From Frankiaceae bacterium (GTDB lineage Bacteria > Actinomycetota > Actinomycetes > JADGOU01), in contig JADGOU010000134.1 of assembly GCA_017882835.1 (NCBI GenBank), positions 1 to 7,606 of the forward strand: 7,606 bases of DNA, in the 5' to 3' direction. The notes beneath the pieces are model-generated. The model saw only the letters and a list, made by a program, of their open reading frames with translations, ran no database searches and was not told the DNA's origin. Shown here piece by piece: positions 1 to 6,403 of this stretch (position 1 is its first letter; every line of letters starts with the position of its first letter). A program made the translations under genes and the position numbers.

Positions 1-487
1 TCCAGGTCGGCGCGGCGGTCCCGCCGCCCGAGTCGCCCCAGGGCATCGCCGTCCCGACTGACCGCGTCGGCAACGGCGCGGGTGAGGTCGGCGGGGTCGG
101 ACCGAGCCGGTCGGCCATGCGCAGCACCTGCCGGCCGATCTGGTCCGGCGGGAGCGTGGCGATGAGTCCGGCGGCGTCGCGGGCGGCGCCGAGCTGCCCT
201 TCGACCCAGTGCAGCCGGTCGGTCCAGCGGACCAGCCGCTCGTCGACGACGAGGTCGGCGAGCGGCGTGGTGGCGGCGTCCAGGGTGGCGCGCAGTGCCG
301 CCGGTCCGCGGTGCTGGGCGACGGCGGCGGGGTCCTGACCTTCGGGCAGGGTGGCGGTGGTGGGCCAGGCCCAGGTGGCGGCCAGCAGCTGGTAGGCGCG
401 CGGCGCGGCCTAGCGGCCGCCGGGGTCGTGGTCGAACGCGGCCACGATTCCCCGCTCGGCCAGCGGGCCGGCGTGTGTCGAGCAGTC
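1..487 (-). pseudogene. Remnant of a toprim/primase-type mobile-element protein (C-terminal part, broken)
   Basis: Read on the minus strand from about 487 this gives a coherent protein fragment. It begins with a toprim-like stretch (AERGIVAAFDHDPGGR), in which the acidic D-x-D is the sort of metal-binding pair found in toprim domains. A helical region follows (LPEGQDPAAVAQHRGPAAL, then PLADLVVDERLVRW and LPPDQIGRQVLRMADRL). From memory, this pattern matches the C-terminal part of long actinobacterial toprim-domain proteins found on plasmids and integrative elements; I could not search for it. The gene is damaged in three ways. A TAG at 410-412 interrupts it just after the toprim motif. The reading frame changes near 104-106, after which SDPADLTRAVADAV continues in another frame, as expected from a one-base deletion. 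The N-terminal half is missing, because a TGA lies upstream at 500-502 and plus-strand coding sequence starts at about 493. The remainder runs off the left edge. Family assignment is moderate; decay is clear. Confidence 0.6.
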
Positions 488-492
488 CCGGC

Positions 493-766
493 GATCGGCT
501 CAACGCCACGTTCGAGCTGGCCGTCGCCGACACCAGGGGCGGGGCGCCCGCGGTCGTGCCCGACTCCCCGGGCGTGTTCGCCGGCATGCTCCCGGTCTGG
601 TCCGGCGACCGGCTGTTGTTCCTGCGCGGGCGGCCACCGGCAGTGGCGGGTGCCTACTGGCCCGATCGCCGGGCGGTGGATTACGGCACCGTCGACGTGT
701 CGGCGTACGACGGGATCGCTGGGGCCATGGGACCTCGCCGCTACCGGGCGCCGCGGGCCTGGGTAA
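493..766 (+). pseudogene. 5'-truncated gene fragment of unknown function
   Basis: From about 493 the plus strand gives about 80 residues that look like real protein and have G/C-biased third positions: NATFELAVADTRGG, then GVFAGMLPVWSGDRLLFLRG and AYWPDRRAVDYGTVDVSAYDG. Alternating hydrophobic and polar residues with WSGDRLLF-type strands would suit the last blades of a beta-propeller or another beta-rich C-terminus, but I do not recognise the family. No start codon with a ribosome site precedes it, and the sequence just upstream belongs to the opposite-strand toprim remnant, so its 5' part has been lost. The frame stays open past 766 only into antisense of the next gene. A shift of frame near 720 would end it at the TAA at 764-766 (PWDLAATGRRGPG), which I take as the likely original end. 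It could also be chance open sequence in GC-rich DNA. Confidence 0.3.
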
Positions 767-855
767 GCGCTCAGCTACTGCCGGCGAGGCACCGGGGTAA
801 CTGCCGAAGCCTGGCATGCAGACCCGATAACGCGGTGGCGGGACCCGCTGGCCGG

Positions 856-1632
856 TCAGCCGTCGGCGGACCCCGCCAGCACGGAGAACGGCGCCCCCGC
901 GGGATCGGTGACCACGGCGAACCGCATGCGGCCGGACTCGATGTCCTGCCCCGGAACCACGACGGCGCCGCCCAGCTCGCTGACCCGGGTCGTCGAGGCG
1001 TCGACGTCGGCGACCGCGAAGTACACCATCCAGTACGGCGGCACCTCGGCGGGCATGTCCGCCGGCTTGGCCATCAGGCCGCCGATGGAGCGGCCGCCCA
1101 GCTGCCACTCGGTGTACGCCGCGGGGCTCGACTCTCCCTGCGGGCTCGCCTCCCAGCCGAAGACCGCCCGGTAGAACGCAACGGCGCCTGGGACGTCTGT
1201 AGTGATCAGTTCGTTCCAGCACATAGCGCCCGGCTCGTCGCGGATGCCCGCGCCGCGGTGCGTCCCGGGCTGCCACACTCCGAAGGCGGCTCCGGCCGGG
1301 TCGGCGAACACCGCCATCCGCCCGGAGTCCATAACCTCCATCGGCGGCACCAGAGTCGTCCCGCCGTTCGCGGTCACGGCGGCGGCGGTCGCGTCGGCGT
1401 CGTCGACGTTGATGTAGGTCGACCACACCGGCGGTCCCGGATTCTGCTGCGGCCCGAGACCGGCCACCATCCGGCCGCGGAGGTAGCACATGGCGTAGCC
1501 GCCTGCTTCCGGCGGTCCCGGTTGCACGTCCCAGCCGAACAGCGCGGAGTAGAACTCGCCCGCCGCGGCCGGGTCCGGCGTACCCAGGTCGACCCAGGAC
1601 GGCACGCCGTGTTCGTAGGTGTCGATGTCCAT
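856..1632 (-). CDS. Two-module VOC (glyoxalase/bleomycin-resistance fold) family protein
   Basis: This 258-residue protein is made of two vicinal-oxygen-chelate modules, at about residues 9-121 and 136-254. Each carries the family hallmarks in the same order: an FYSALFGW / FYRAVFGW helix motif at 27-34 and 153-160, and a SGRM...DPAGA.F ending at 103-118 and 233-250. Length and layout match the actinobacterial family that includes Mycobacterium tuberculosis Rv0577 and proteins loosely annotated as hydroxylases. I assign no substrate. The usual metal-binding His/Glu set of glyoxalase I is not obvious: the first strand reads PSWVDL in module 1 and CWNEL in module 2, so metal-dependent catalysis is uncertain. 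The ATG at 1632 is chosen because GGAGGA lies 3 nt upstream and because the N-terminus (MDIDTYEHGVPSWVDLGTPD) is typical of the family; the frame extends further upstream only as shadow. It lies 52 bp downstream of the alcohol dehydrogenase on the same strand, so the two may share a transcript. Confidence 0.88.
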   Translation of the reverse strand: MDIDTYEHGVPSWVDLGTPDPAAAGEFYSALFGWDVQPGPPEAGGYAMCYLRGRMVAGLGPQQNPGPPVWSTYINVDDADATAAAVTANGGTTLVPPMEVMDSGRMAVFADPAGAAFGVWQPGTHRGAGIRDEPGAMCWNELITTDVPGAVAFYRAVFGWEASPQGESSPAAYTEWQLGGRSIGGLMAKPADMPAEVPPYWMVYFAVADVDASTTRVSELGGAVVVPGQDIESGRMRFAVVTDPAGAPFSVLAGSADG

Positions 1633-1635
1633 CTG

Positions 1636-1641
1636 TCCTCC
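1636..1641 (-). promoter_or_regulatory. Ribosome binding site of the VOC gene
   Basis: The minus strand reads GGAGGA, 3 nt before the ATG at 1632. It decides the start over an in-frame ATG 40 codons further upstream (at 1752), which would lie inside the alcohol dehydrogenase gene. Confidence 0.7.
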
Positions 1642-1684
1642 AACGTCCCGGCTGTACGTCCGGGCTCTGTGTCGGCTAAAACCG

Positions 1685-2764
1685 CTAGAACACCACCAGG
1701 CTGCGCGCGCCCACGCCGGCCTCCATCTCGGCGAAGGCGCTGTCGACATCATCGAGGCCGATCCGCCGCGTGATCAGCGCCCCGAGGTCCAGGCCGCCGG
1801 AGCGCACCTGCTCCAACAGCATCGGGACGTCGCGGTCGGGGTCCATCGAGCCGTAGACGCAGCCGGAGATCGTGCGGGCGTAGTAGAACAGCTCCAGCGC
1901 GCTGAAGCTCACCAGGTCGTCCTTGCCGCCGATGCCGACCACAGTCAGGTGCCCGCCGCGGCGGGCCATGGACCAGCAGGTGCGGATGGTCGCCGCCGTA
2001 CCGACGCAGTCGAAGACATGGTCGGCCCCGCGCCCGCCGGTGCGGGCCCGGATCTCTTGGACGAGGTCGGGCCCGCTGACCAGCGTCTCGTCGGCGCCGC
2101 AGGTCCGGGCCAACGCCAGCTTCTCAGTCGAGCGGTCGGCTGCGATGATTGGGGTCGCGCCGGCGATCCGGGCGCCCTGCACCACCGAGAGCCCAACGCC
2201 GCCGAGCCCCAGTACCGCGACGGACTCCCCGCGCCGCACGCCGGCAGTGTTGAGCACTGCCCCTACGCCCGTCATCACCGCGCACCCGAGCAACGCGGCG
2301 TGCTCCAGCGGTACGTCGTCCGGCAGCGGCAGCACGGCCATCGCCGGCAGCACGGTCTCGGTGGCGAAGGCGCCGGTGGACAGGCCCGGGTAGAGCGCGG
2401 TGCCGTCGGCGGCGGTGGCGTAGGGCCGGGTCGATCGGTCCGCCGCGCGTTCGCACAGGTGCGGTTCGCCGACCGTGCAGAACCAGCACTCCCGACACGG
2501 CGGCGCCCAGCACAGCACCACCCGGTCGCCGGGTGCGACGCCGATCACGCCCTCGCCCACGTCGACCACCGTGCCGGCGCCCTCGTGCCCGAGCACCGTG
2601 GGCAGCGACTGGCGCAGCCGACCGAAGGCCAGCGACAGGTCGGAGTGGCAGACCCCGGTTGCGGCCAGCCGGACCCGCACCTGCCCCGGTCCCGGTCCGG
2701 CGATATCGATGTCCTCCAGGCGCATCGGCTCGCCGGCCGCGCGCAGCACGGCGGCTTGGACCAC
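1685..2764 (-). CDS. Zinc-dependent medium-chain alcohol dehydrogenase (NAD-type)
   Basis: This 359-residue cytoplasmic enzyme is predicted to interconvert an alcohol and an aldehyde or ketone using a nicotinamide cofactor. The catalytic-domain ligands are all visible: Cys39 (GVCHSD), His60-Glu61 (LGHEGAG) and Cys161 (LLGCAVMTGVGAV) for the catalytic zinc. Cys90, Cys93, Cys96 and Cys104, in C-x2-C-x2-C-x7-C spacing, bind the structural zinc. The Rossmann motif GLGGVG is at 186-191, and Asp210 ends the second strand, which favours NAD over NADP. GCAVMTGVGAV is typical of the class III/aryl-alcohol-like group and of mycobacterial AdhD-type enzymes; the physiological substrate cannot be read from sequence. 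The GTG at 2764 is chosen because AAGGAG sits 6 nt upstream and because the protein then begins at the usual family point. The frame remains open far upstream, but that is antisense to the sirtuin gene. It diverges from the sirtuin gene across 75 bp and is followed by the VOC gene. Confidence 0.93.
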   Translation of the reverse strand: MVQAAVLRAAGEPMRLEDIDIAGPGPGQVRVRLAATGVCHSDLSLAFGRLRQSLPTVLGHEGAGTVVDVGEGVIGVAPGDRVVLCWAPPCRECWFCTVGEPHLCERAADRSTRPYATAADGTALYPGLSTGAFATETVLPAMAVLPLPDDVPLEHAALLGCAVMTGVGAVLNTAGVRRGESVAVLGLGGVGLSVVQGARIAGATPIIAADRSTEKLALARTCGADETLVSGPDLVQEIRARTGGRGADHVFDCVGTAATIRTCWSMARRGGHLTVVGIGGKDDLVSFSALELFYYARTISGCVYGSMDPDRDVPMLLEQVRSGGLDLGALITRRIGLDDVDSAFAEMEAGVGARSLVVF

Positions 2765-2770
2765 GGCCGT

Positions 2771-2776
2771 CTCCTT
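2771..2776 (-). promoter_or_regulatory. Ribosome binding site fixing the GTG start of the alcohol dehydrogenase
   Basis: The minus strand reads AAGGAG followed by six bases (ACGGCC) and then the GTG at 2764. This settles the start in a frame that has no nearby upstream stop. Confidence 0.7.
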
Positions 2777-2792
2777 CGCCTCCACCTCGCAC

Positions 2793-2815
2793 CGTCGGCC
2801 GGGTGGCCGGCGACG
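2793..2815. repeat. Imperfect inverted repeat in the adh/sirtuin divergent promoter
   Basis: The left arm CGTCGGCCGG (2793-2802) pairs with the right arm CCGGCGACG (2807-2815) around a GTGG loop, with one unpaired G in the left arm. It overlaps the place where a -35 element for the sirtuin promoter would lie and is downstream of the candidate adh -10. It could be an operator or only GC-rich symmetry. No regulator is encoded next to it. Confidence 0.35.
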
Positions 2816-2822
2816 GAGCCGC

Positions 2823-2832
2823 AGCCTAACGT
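2823..2832. promoter_or_regulatory. Overlapping divergent -10 boxes; leaderless promoter of the sirtuin gene
   Basis: On the plus strand TAACGT (2827-2832) fits the actinobacterial TANNNT -10 consensus. It is followed by seven bases and then the GTG at 2840, so transcription would begin at or next to the start codon and give a leaderless message. That agrees with the lack of a good ribosome binding site there. On the minus strand TAGGCT (2828-2823) also fits TANNNT and would give the alcohol dehydrogenase a leader of roughly 50 bases containing its AAGGAG. The two boxes share two base pairs. No clear TTGACA-like -35 is present on either side. This is inferred from sequence only. Confidence 0.45.
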
Positions 2833-2839
2833 CGGGGCG

Positions 2840-3664
2840 GTGCAGCCGAACCATGCAACCCAGGCCGACACCCAGGCCGACACCCAGGCCGACGCCCAGG
2901 CCGACGCCCAGGCCGACGCCGCCTTCGTCGCCGCCTGGCTGACCGATGCCACGGCCGTCACCGTGCTGACCGGGGCCGGGATCTCCACCGAGTCCGGGAT
3001 CCCGGACTTCCGCGGCCCGCAGGGGTTGTGGACTCGCGACCCGGCGGCGCAGCGGCTGTCGTCGTTGCCCGACTACGTCGCCGAGCCGCAGCTGCGGCGC
3101 CGAGCCTGGCAAAGCCGCCGGCAGCATCCGGCCTGGAGCGCCGAACCGAACGCTGGCCACCAGGCCCTGGTCACCTTGGAGCGCTCCGGCCGGCTGCGCG
3201 GACTGCTCACCCAGAACATCGATGGGCTGCACCAGCGGGCCGGTTCGGCGCCGACGACCGTGATCGAGCTGCACGGGACCATCTGGGAGGTCGAGTGCCT
3301 CGGCTGCGGCGACCGGCAGCCGATGACGACCGCGCTGGCACGGGTGGACGACGGCGAGGATGACCCGGCCTGCCTGCGGTGCGGCGGGATCCTGAAGTCG
3401 GCCACCGTGTCCTTCGGTCAACCGCTGGACCCCGACGTCATCCGGGCGGCGGAGCGCGCGGCGCGGGAGTGCGACCTCTTCCTGGCGGTCGGGACGTCGC
3501 TGACCGTCTTCCCGGCGGCGGCGTTGCCCCGGGTGGCGGTCGGCAACGGCGCCCGACTGGTGATCGTCAACGCCGAGCCGACGTCGTACGACGGGATCGC
3601 CAACGCCGTGCTGCGCGAGCCGATTGGCGGGGTGCTGCCGCGTCTGGTGGCCGGGCTGCGGTAG
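2840..3664 (+). CDS. Sirtuin (Sir2 family) NAD-dependent protein deacylase
   Basis: This 274-residue cytoplasmic enzyme is predicted to remove acetyl or other acyl groups from lysine, consuming NAD and giving nicotinamide and O-acyl-ADP-ribose. The core is complete: NAD-binding TGAGIS at 44-49 leading into ESGIPDFRG (51-59), TQNIDGLH at 124-131, the catalytic His145 (ELHGT), a zinc site formed by Cys153/Cys156 and Cys178/Cys181, VSFGQPL at 190-196, and later VGTSLTVFPAA and IVNAEPTSYD. The layout matches the actinobacterial deacetylase group and not the SIRT5-like Rv1151c type: the Tyr/Arg pair expected for succinyl or malonyl substrates is not seen after GLW. The GTG at 2840 is the only usable start between the adh start and the conserved core. 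The N-terminus is odd, with five four-residue repeats (residues 7-26) ahead of the fold. The ABC ATPase follows after 21 bp and is probably co-transcribed. Confidence 0.93.
   Translation: MQPNHATQADTQADTQADAQADAQADAAFVAAWLTDATAVTVLTGAGISTESGIPDFRGPQGLWTRDPAAQRLSSLPDYVAEPQLRRRAWQSRRQHPAWSAEPNAGHQALVTLERSGRLRGLLTQNIDGLHQRAGSAPTTVIELHGTIWEVECLGCGDRQPMTTALARVDDGEDDPACLRCGGILKSATVSFGQPLDPDVIRAAERAARECDLFLAVGTSLTVFPAAALPRVAVGNGARLVIVNAEPTSYDGIANAVLREPIGGVLPRLVAGLR
2858..2917 (+). repeat. 12-bp tandem repeat, five copies, inside the sirtuin gene
   Basis: Five directly adjacent 12-bp units, (A/G)CCCAGGCCGAC, run in frame and encode Thr-Gln-Ala-Asp three times and then Ala-Gln-Ala-Asp twice. Units differ only at the first base, A in the first three and G in the last two. 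Because the unit is a multiple of three, copy-number change would lengthen or shorten the N-terminal tail without breaking the frame. Confidence 0.95.
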
Positions 3665-3685
3665 AACTGCCCGGGTGAGCGGCGC

Positions 3686-4486
3686 GTGATCGACCAGCAG
3701 CGAGTCCTGCGACTGCGCGAGGTGACGGTCCGCCGGGACGGTGCCACTCTGCTCGCCGACGTGGACTGGACGGTAGAGGCCGGGCAGCGCTGGGTCATCC
3801 TGGGCCCGAACGGCGCCGGCAAGACCACGTTGCTGCAGGTGGCCGGCGCGCAGCTGTTTCCCACCAGCGGCACGGCGCAGATCCTCGGCGAGACCCTCGG
3901 CCGGGTCGACGTCTTCGAGCTGCGGCCGAGGATCGGGCTGACCAGCGCCGCGCTGGCCCAGCTGCTGCCGGAGAACGAGCGGGTGCTCGACGTGGTGGTC
4001 ACTGCGGCGTACGCCGTGCTCGGTCGTTGGCGGGAGAGCTACGACGCCGCCGACGAGCAACGGGCGGCCGGGCTGCTCAACCAGCTCGGGTGCGCCGGTC
4101 TGGCCGACCGGCGGTTCGGCACGCTGTCCGAGGGCGAACGCAAACGGGTGCAGATCGCCCGGGCGCTGATGACCGACCCAGAGCTACTGCTGCTCGACGA
4201 GCCCGCGGCCGGGCTGGATCTGGGCGGCCGGGAGGACCTGCTGCGCCGGCTGACCCGGTTGGCCGCGGACCCGGATGCACCGGCCATGGCCCTGGTCACC
4301 CACCACGTCGAGGAGATCCCGCCCGGCTGCACTCATGCGCTGCTGCTGCGGTCCGGGCAGGTCGTGGCGGCGGGGACGCTGGCCGCCGTCCTGACCGCAC
4401 CGGCGCTCTCGGAGTGCTTCGGGCTGCGGCTGCGCCTGGACGAGGCCGACGGTCGGTACGCTGCCCGAGCCGCGGCGGCGGTCTGA
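3686..4486 (+). CDS. Stand-alone ABC transporter-type ATPase
   Basis: This single nucleotide-binding domain of 266 residues would power a transporter or act as a soluble ABC protein. Walker A is GPNGAGKTT at 40-48, the signature is LSEGE at 147-151 (LSEGERKRVQIARAL), Walker B is LLLLDE at 167-172 followed by PAAGLD, and the H-loop is His206 in VTHHVEE. Where a Q-loop glutamine is normally found (the IGxVSQ pattern), the sequence reads IGLTSAAL at 83-90, so the glutamine appears replaced. This resembles lone ATPases of the YlmA type in Firmicutes, although the comparison is from memory. No permease or binding protein lies in the window, so the partner and substrate are unknown. The GTG at 3686 is the start, with a modest GGTGA 7 nt upstream. 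It follows the sirtuin gene by 21 bp and ends 9 bp from the convergent PH-domain gene. Confidence 0.88.
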   Translation: MIDQQRVLRLREVTVRRDGATLLADVDWTVEAGQRWVILGPNGAGKTTLLQVAGAQLFPTSGTAQILGETLGRVDVFELRPRIGLTSAALAQLLPENERVLDVVVTAAYAVLGRWRESYDAADEQRAAGLLNQLGCAGLADRRFGTLSEGERKRVQIARALMTDPELLLLDEPAAGLDLGGREDLLRRLTRLAADPDAPAMALVTHHVEEIPPGCTHALLLRSGQVVAAGTLAAVLTAPALSECFGLRLRLDEADGRYAARAAAAV

Positions 4487-4495
4487 GGCGAGGGC

Positions 4496-5839
4496 TCAGG
4501 CGCGCAGAGCGGCCCGGCTCGCGGACTCGGCGGCCCGCGCCGCCCGGGTGAGCAGCACGCCGCGCTCGAACAGCGCCTCCGCCTCGGCCGCGTCCCGGTG
4601 GGCGGCCCGGGCGTGCACGTCCCGCCCGGCGGTGTCCAGGTGCAGGGTCGCCAGCCGCAGCCGTCGCTGCCACGGTCCCTGCACCAGCCGCAGGCTCTGG
4701 ACCTTTTCGTTCGGCACCACGTCGGTCACCCGTCGCAGCCGGCCGAACGTGGTGACCGCGTGCCGGTCGTCCCAGGCCACGCCCAGGTGCGGGAAGAGCA
4801 GCGGCGCGCGCCAGCGGGCTCGGCGCGGCGGGGGAGCGGTCGGCAGCCGGGCTAGATCGACCCCGGCGAGTACGTGCCCGAGGACGGCGGTGGCCAGCCC
4901 TTTCGGCGCCACCGGCAGCAGCGCCGAGGTCGCCGACTGCGCTTCCTGCCCGGTGTGCCGGCCCGGATAACCGGCCACGTCGACCTCGACCCGCACCCAG
5001 CCGAACCGCCGCCACAGCAGCGGCTCCACCACCCGGATGGCCTGCACCCGACCGCGCGGAATCGTCTGGGCCCGAGTCTCCAGCAGGCCGTGCCGCAGCC
5101 GCAGCCCGTCCGGGGAGTCGGCCACCGTGAAGCCGTACTCGGTCAGGAACCGGCGGACGGCGAACCCGCCAGTCCCGAGCAGCAACGGGAACAGGCTGAT
5201 CCCCACCGGCAGTAGCGCCTCCGGGCGGACGACCGCGAGCACCCCGAGCCCCAGCACCAGCAGCCCGCCGGTGATGGCCGGGCCGCCCAGCGCGATGGCC
5301 GCGGCCAGCACCCCGCCCGGCACCTGGACCAGCACCAGCTCCGGCGGCGGCGGGGCGTCCGCGGCCACGCCGGCGGCCAGCGCTAGCAGCCGGGCTCGCA
5401 CGGCAGCCGCCCGGTCTTCCCCCAGGTAGGTCAGCGGCGCCTCGGTGCGTCCGCCTCCGACCACCTCCAGCCGCAGTTCGGCCAGCCCGAGCGCCCGGGC
5501 GAACAGCGGCCGGACGATGTCCACCGCCTGCAGCCGCTCCAGCGGCACCCGCCGAGAGCGCCGGAACAGCACCCCGGTCTCCAGCCGCAGGTTGCTCTCG
5601 GCGATGGTGAACCGGGTGAACCGCCAGCTCAGGAAGCCGTAGAGCGCTGCCAACGGAATGGCGCCCAGCAGCAGGTACGCCGCCACCCGGGCCGGCATCG
5701 AGCGCACCGACTCCTGGGTCAGGCCGACGGCGAGCACGCCGATCACCCGATAGCCGCGCAGCAGCGGGGTCAGCGGATGCAGCCGCTCCCAGACCAGCCC
5801 GTCGGGGGCGGTCACCGGGGAAGTCGTCGGAAGGGTCAC
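4496..5839 (-). CDS. Triple bPH2-domain membrane protein (YdbT-like)
   Basis: This 447-residue membrane protein carries three bacterial PH-like (bPH2/DUF304) modules, at about residues 72-150, 232-310 and 350-428. Each shows the family pattern: a strand ending in a TRFTIAESNLRLETG-like turn, then RR(V/I)PLERLQAVDIV (also IPRGRVQAIRVVE and VVPNEKVQSLRLVQ), then an RxxGLAELRLEV-type helix and strand. Hydrophobic spans lie at about 30-42, 52-70, 176-204 and 208-228. Bacillus subtilis YdbT has this architecture and, with YdbS, has been linked to resistance to the bacteriocin amylolysin; the general biochemical role is unknown. The GTG at 5839 is chosen because it overlaps the upstream gene's stop in GTGA, the usual translational coupling. 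A longer open frame upstream is shadow. The C-terminal tail after 428 is Ala/Arg-rich. Confidence 0.88.
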   Translation of the reverse strand: MTLPTTSPVTAPDGLVWERLHPLTPLLRGYRVIGVLAVGLTQESVRSMPARVAAYLLLGAIPLAALYGFLSWRFTRFTIAESNLRLETGVLFRRSRRVPLERLQAVDIVRPLFARALGLAELRLEVVGGGRTEAPLTYLGEDRAAAVRARLLALAAGVAADAPPPPELVLVQVPGGVLAAAIALGGPAITGGLLVLGLGVLAVVRPEALLPVGISLFPLLLGTGGFAVRRFLTEYGFTVADSPDGLRLRHGLLETRAQTIPRGRVQAIRVVEPLLWRRFGWVRVEVDVAGYPGRHTGQEAQSATSALLPVAPKGLATAVLGHVLAGVDLARLPTAPPPRRARWRAPLLFPHLGVAWDDRHAVTTFGRLRRVTDVVPNEKVQSLRLVQGPWQRRLRLATLHLDTAGRDVHARAAHRDAAEAEALFERGVLLTRAARAAESASRAALRA

Positions 5840-6321
5840 AGGCCGGCCGCCCGGGCCTCGCCCAGGGTCGCCAGCCGGTCTCGCAGCCGGGCTGCCTCCG
5901 CGGTCGGCAGGCCGGGGATTCGGGCGTCCGAGGCCGCGGCGGCGGTGTGCATGTGCACGGTCGCCAGCCCCAGCCAGCGGTCCACCGGACCGGCGGTGAC
6001 GTCCACGAACTGCATCCGGCCGTAGGGAACCACCGACAGTCGCCACACCAGTACGCCGCGGCGCACCAGCAGGTCGGCCTCCCGCTCGGCGTACCCCCAG
6101 GCCCGCCACTGCCGCGCGGTCACCGTCCACACCGTCAGCGTGCCGATGACGGCGAGCGCCAGCACCGCCGCGGCGATCAGGGATTGGCCGAGCAAAACCG
6201 CGGCCACGGCGCCGGGCAGGGCGAGGACGCCGAGGGTCAGCAGGAACTGCGCCCGCCGCATGCTCCGCAGCCGCGGCGACGGCTGCTGCCATCCCGTCCA
6301 CACGGCACTGGGCGCAGTCAC
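5836..6321 (-). CDS. Single bPH2-domain membrane protein (YdbS-like)
   Basis: This is a 161-residue protein with two closely spaced membrane segments at about residues 25-44 and 48-67, followed by one bPH2 module from about 73 to 150. The module contains ADLLVRRGVLVWRLSVVPYGRMQFVD, matching the turn-then-(V/I)P-x-xR-x-Q pattern seen in the neighbouring protein, then GPVDRWLGLATVHMHTA. Size and topology fit the YdbS family, which normally sits immediately before a YdbT-type gene as it does here. The stop codon overlaps the next gene's start by four bases (GTGA), so the products are likely made together and may form one membrane complex. The GTG at 6321 is preceded by AGGA at 6329-6332 with 7 nt spacing. 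The frame is open further upstream, but that part lacks membrane-protein character and runs antisense to the divergent gene. Confidence 0.86.
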   Translation of the reverse strand: MTAPSAVWTGWQQPSPRLRSMRRAQFLLTLGVLALPGAVAAVLLGQSLIAAAVLALAVIGTLTVWTVTARQWRAWGYAEREADLLVRRGVLVWRLSVVPYGRMQFVDVTAGPVDRWLGLATVHMHTAAAASDARIPGLPTAEAARLRDRLATLGEARAAGL

Positions 6322-6350
6322 GGCCCCATCCTGCCGTGCCGGGTGCGGGA

Positions 6351-6356
6351 TACCCT
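6351..6356 (+). promoter_or_regulatory. Candidate -10 box for the small exported-protein gene
   Basis: TACCCT fits TANNNT and lies in the 82-bp gap between the divergent bPH2 and exported-protein genes. It would give a leader of about 40 bases carrying GGAGGT at 6395-6400. No convincing -35 is visible, and I could not find an equally good box for the minus-strand gene. Confidence 0.25.
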
Positions 6357-6403
6357 CGCCACCGAGCCGGCGGGCAGCAGCCCCAGCCGTGGCCGGAGGT
6401 GGC

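Noticed and set aside
826..856. GCGGGACCCGC hairpin after the VOC gene as a terminator
   Set aside because: The perfect symmetry leaves a loop too small to fold well, there is no T tract, and such short symmetry is common in DNA this GC-rich.
1647..1664. CCCGG...CCGGG inverted repeat between the dehydrogenase and VOC genes
   Set aside because: A stem of only five pairs is expected often by chance here; no support for a terminator or an operator.
295..1773. A 492-codon plus-strand open frame
   Set aside because: It joins antisense of the toprim remnant, a short plausible fragment (493-766) and antisense of the VOC gene; only the middle part has protein-like composition.
1619..2839. A plus-strand frame open upstream of the sirtuin, suggesting a 681-residue fusion
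   Set aside because: The upstream portion is antisense to the alcohol dehydrogenase and shows no domain. The sirtuin has its own GTG and promoter-like box.
2858..2917. The 12-bp repeats as a possible CRISPR or iteron array
   Set aside because: The units are directly adjacent with no spacers, lie in frame within a gene, and no replication or Cas gene is nearby.
1685..4060. A minus-strand open frame of 791 codons that would fuse the alcohol dehydrogenase to a long N-terminal extension
   Set aside because: The part above 2764 is antisense to the intact sirtuin and ABC genes, is low-complexity and Arg/Gln/Gly-rich, and a GTG with a good AAGGAG marks the true start.
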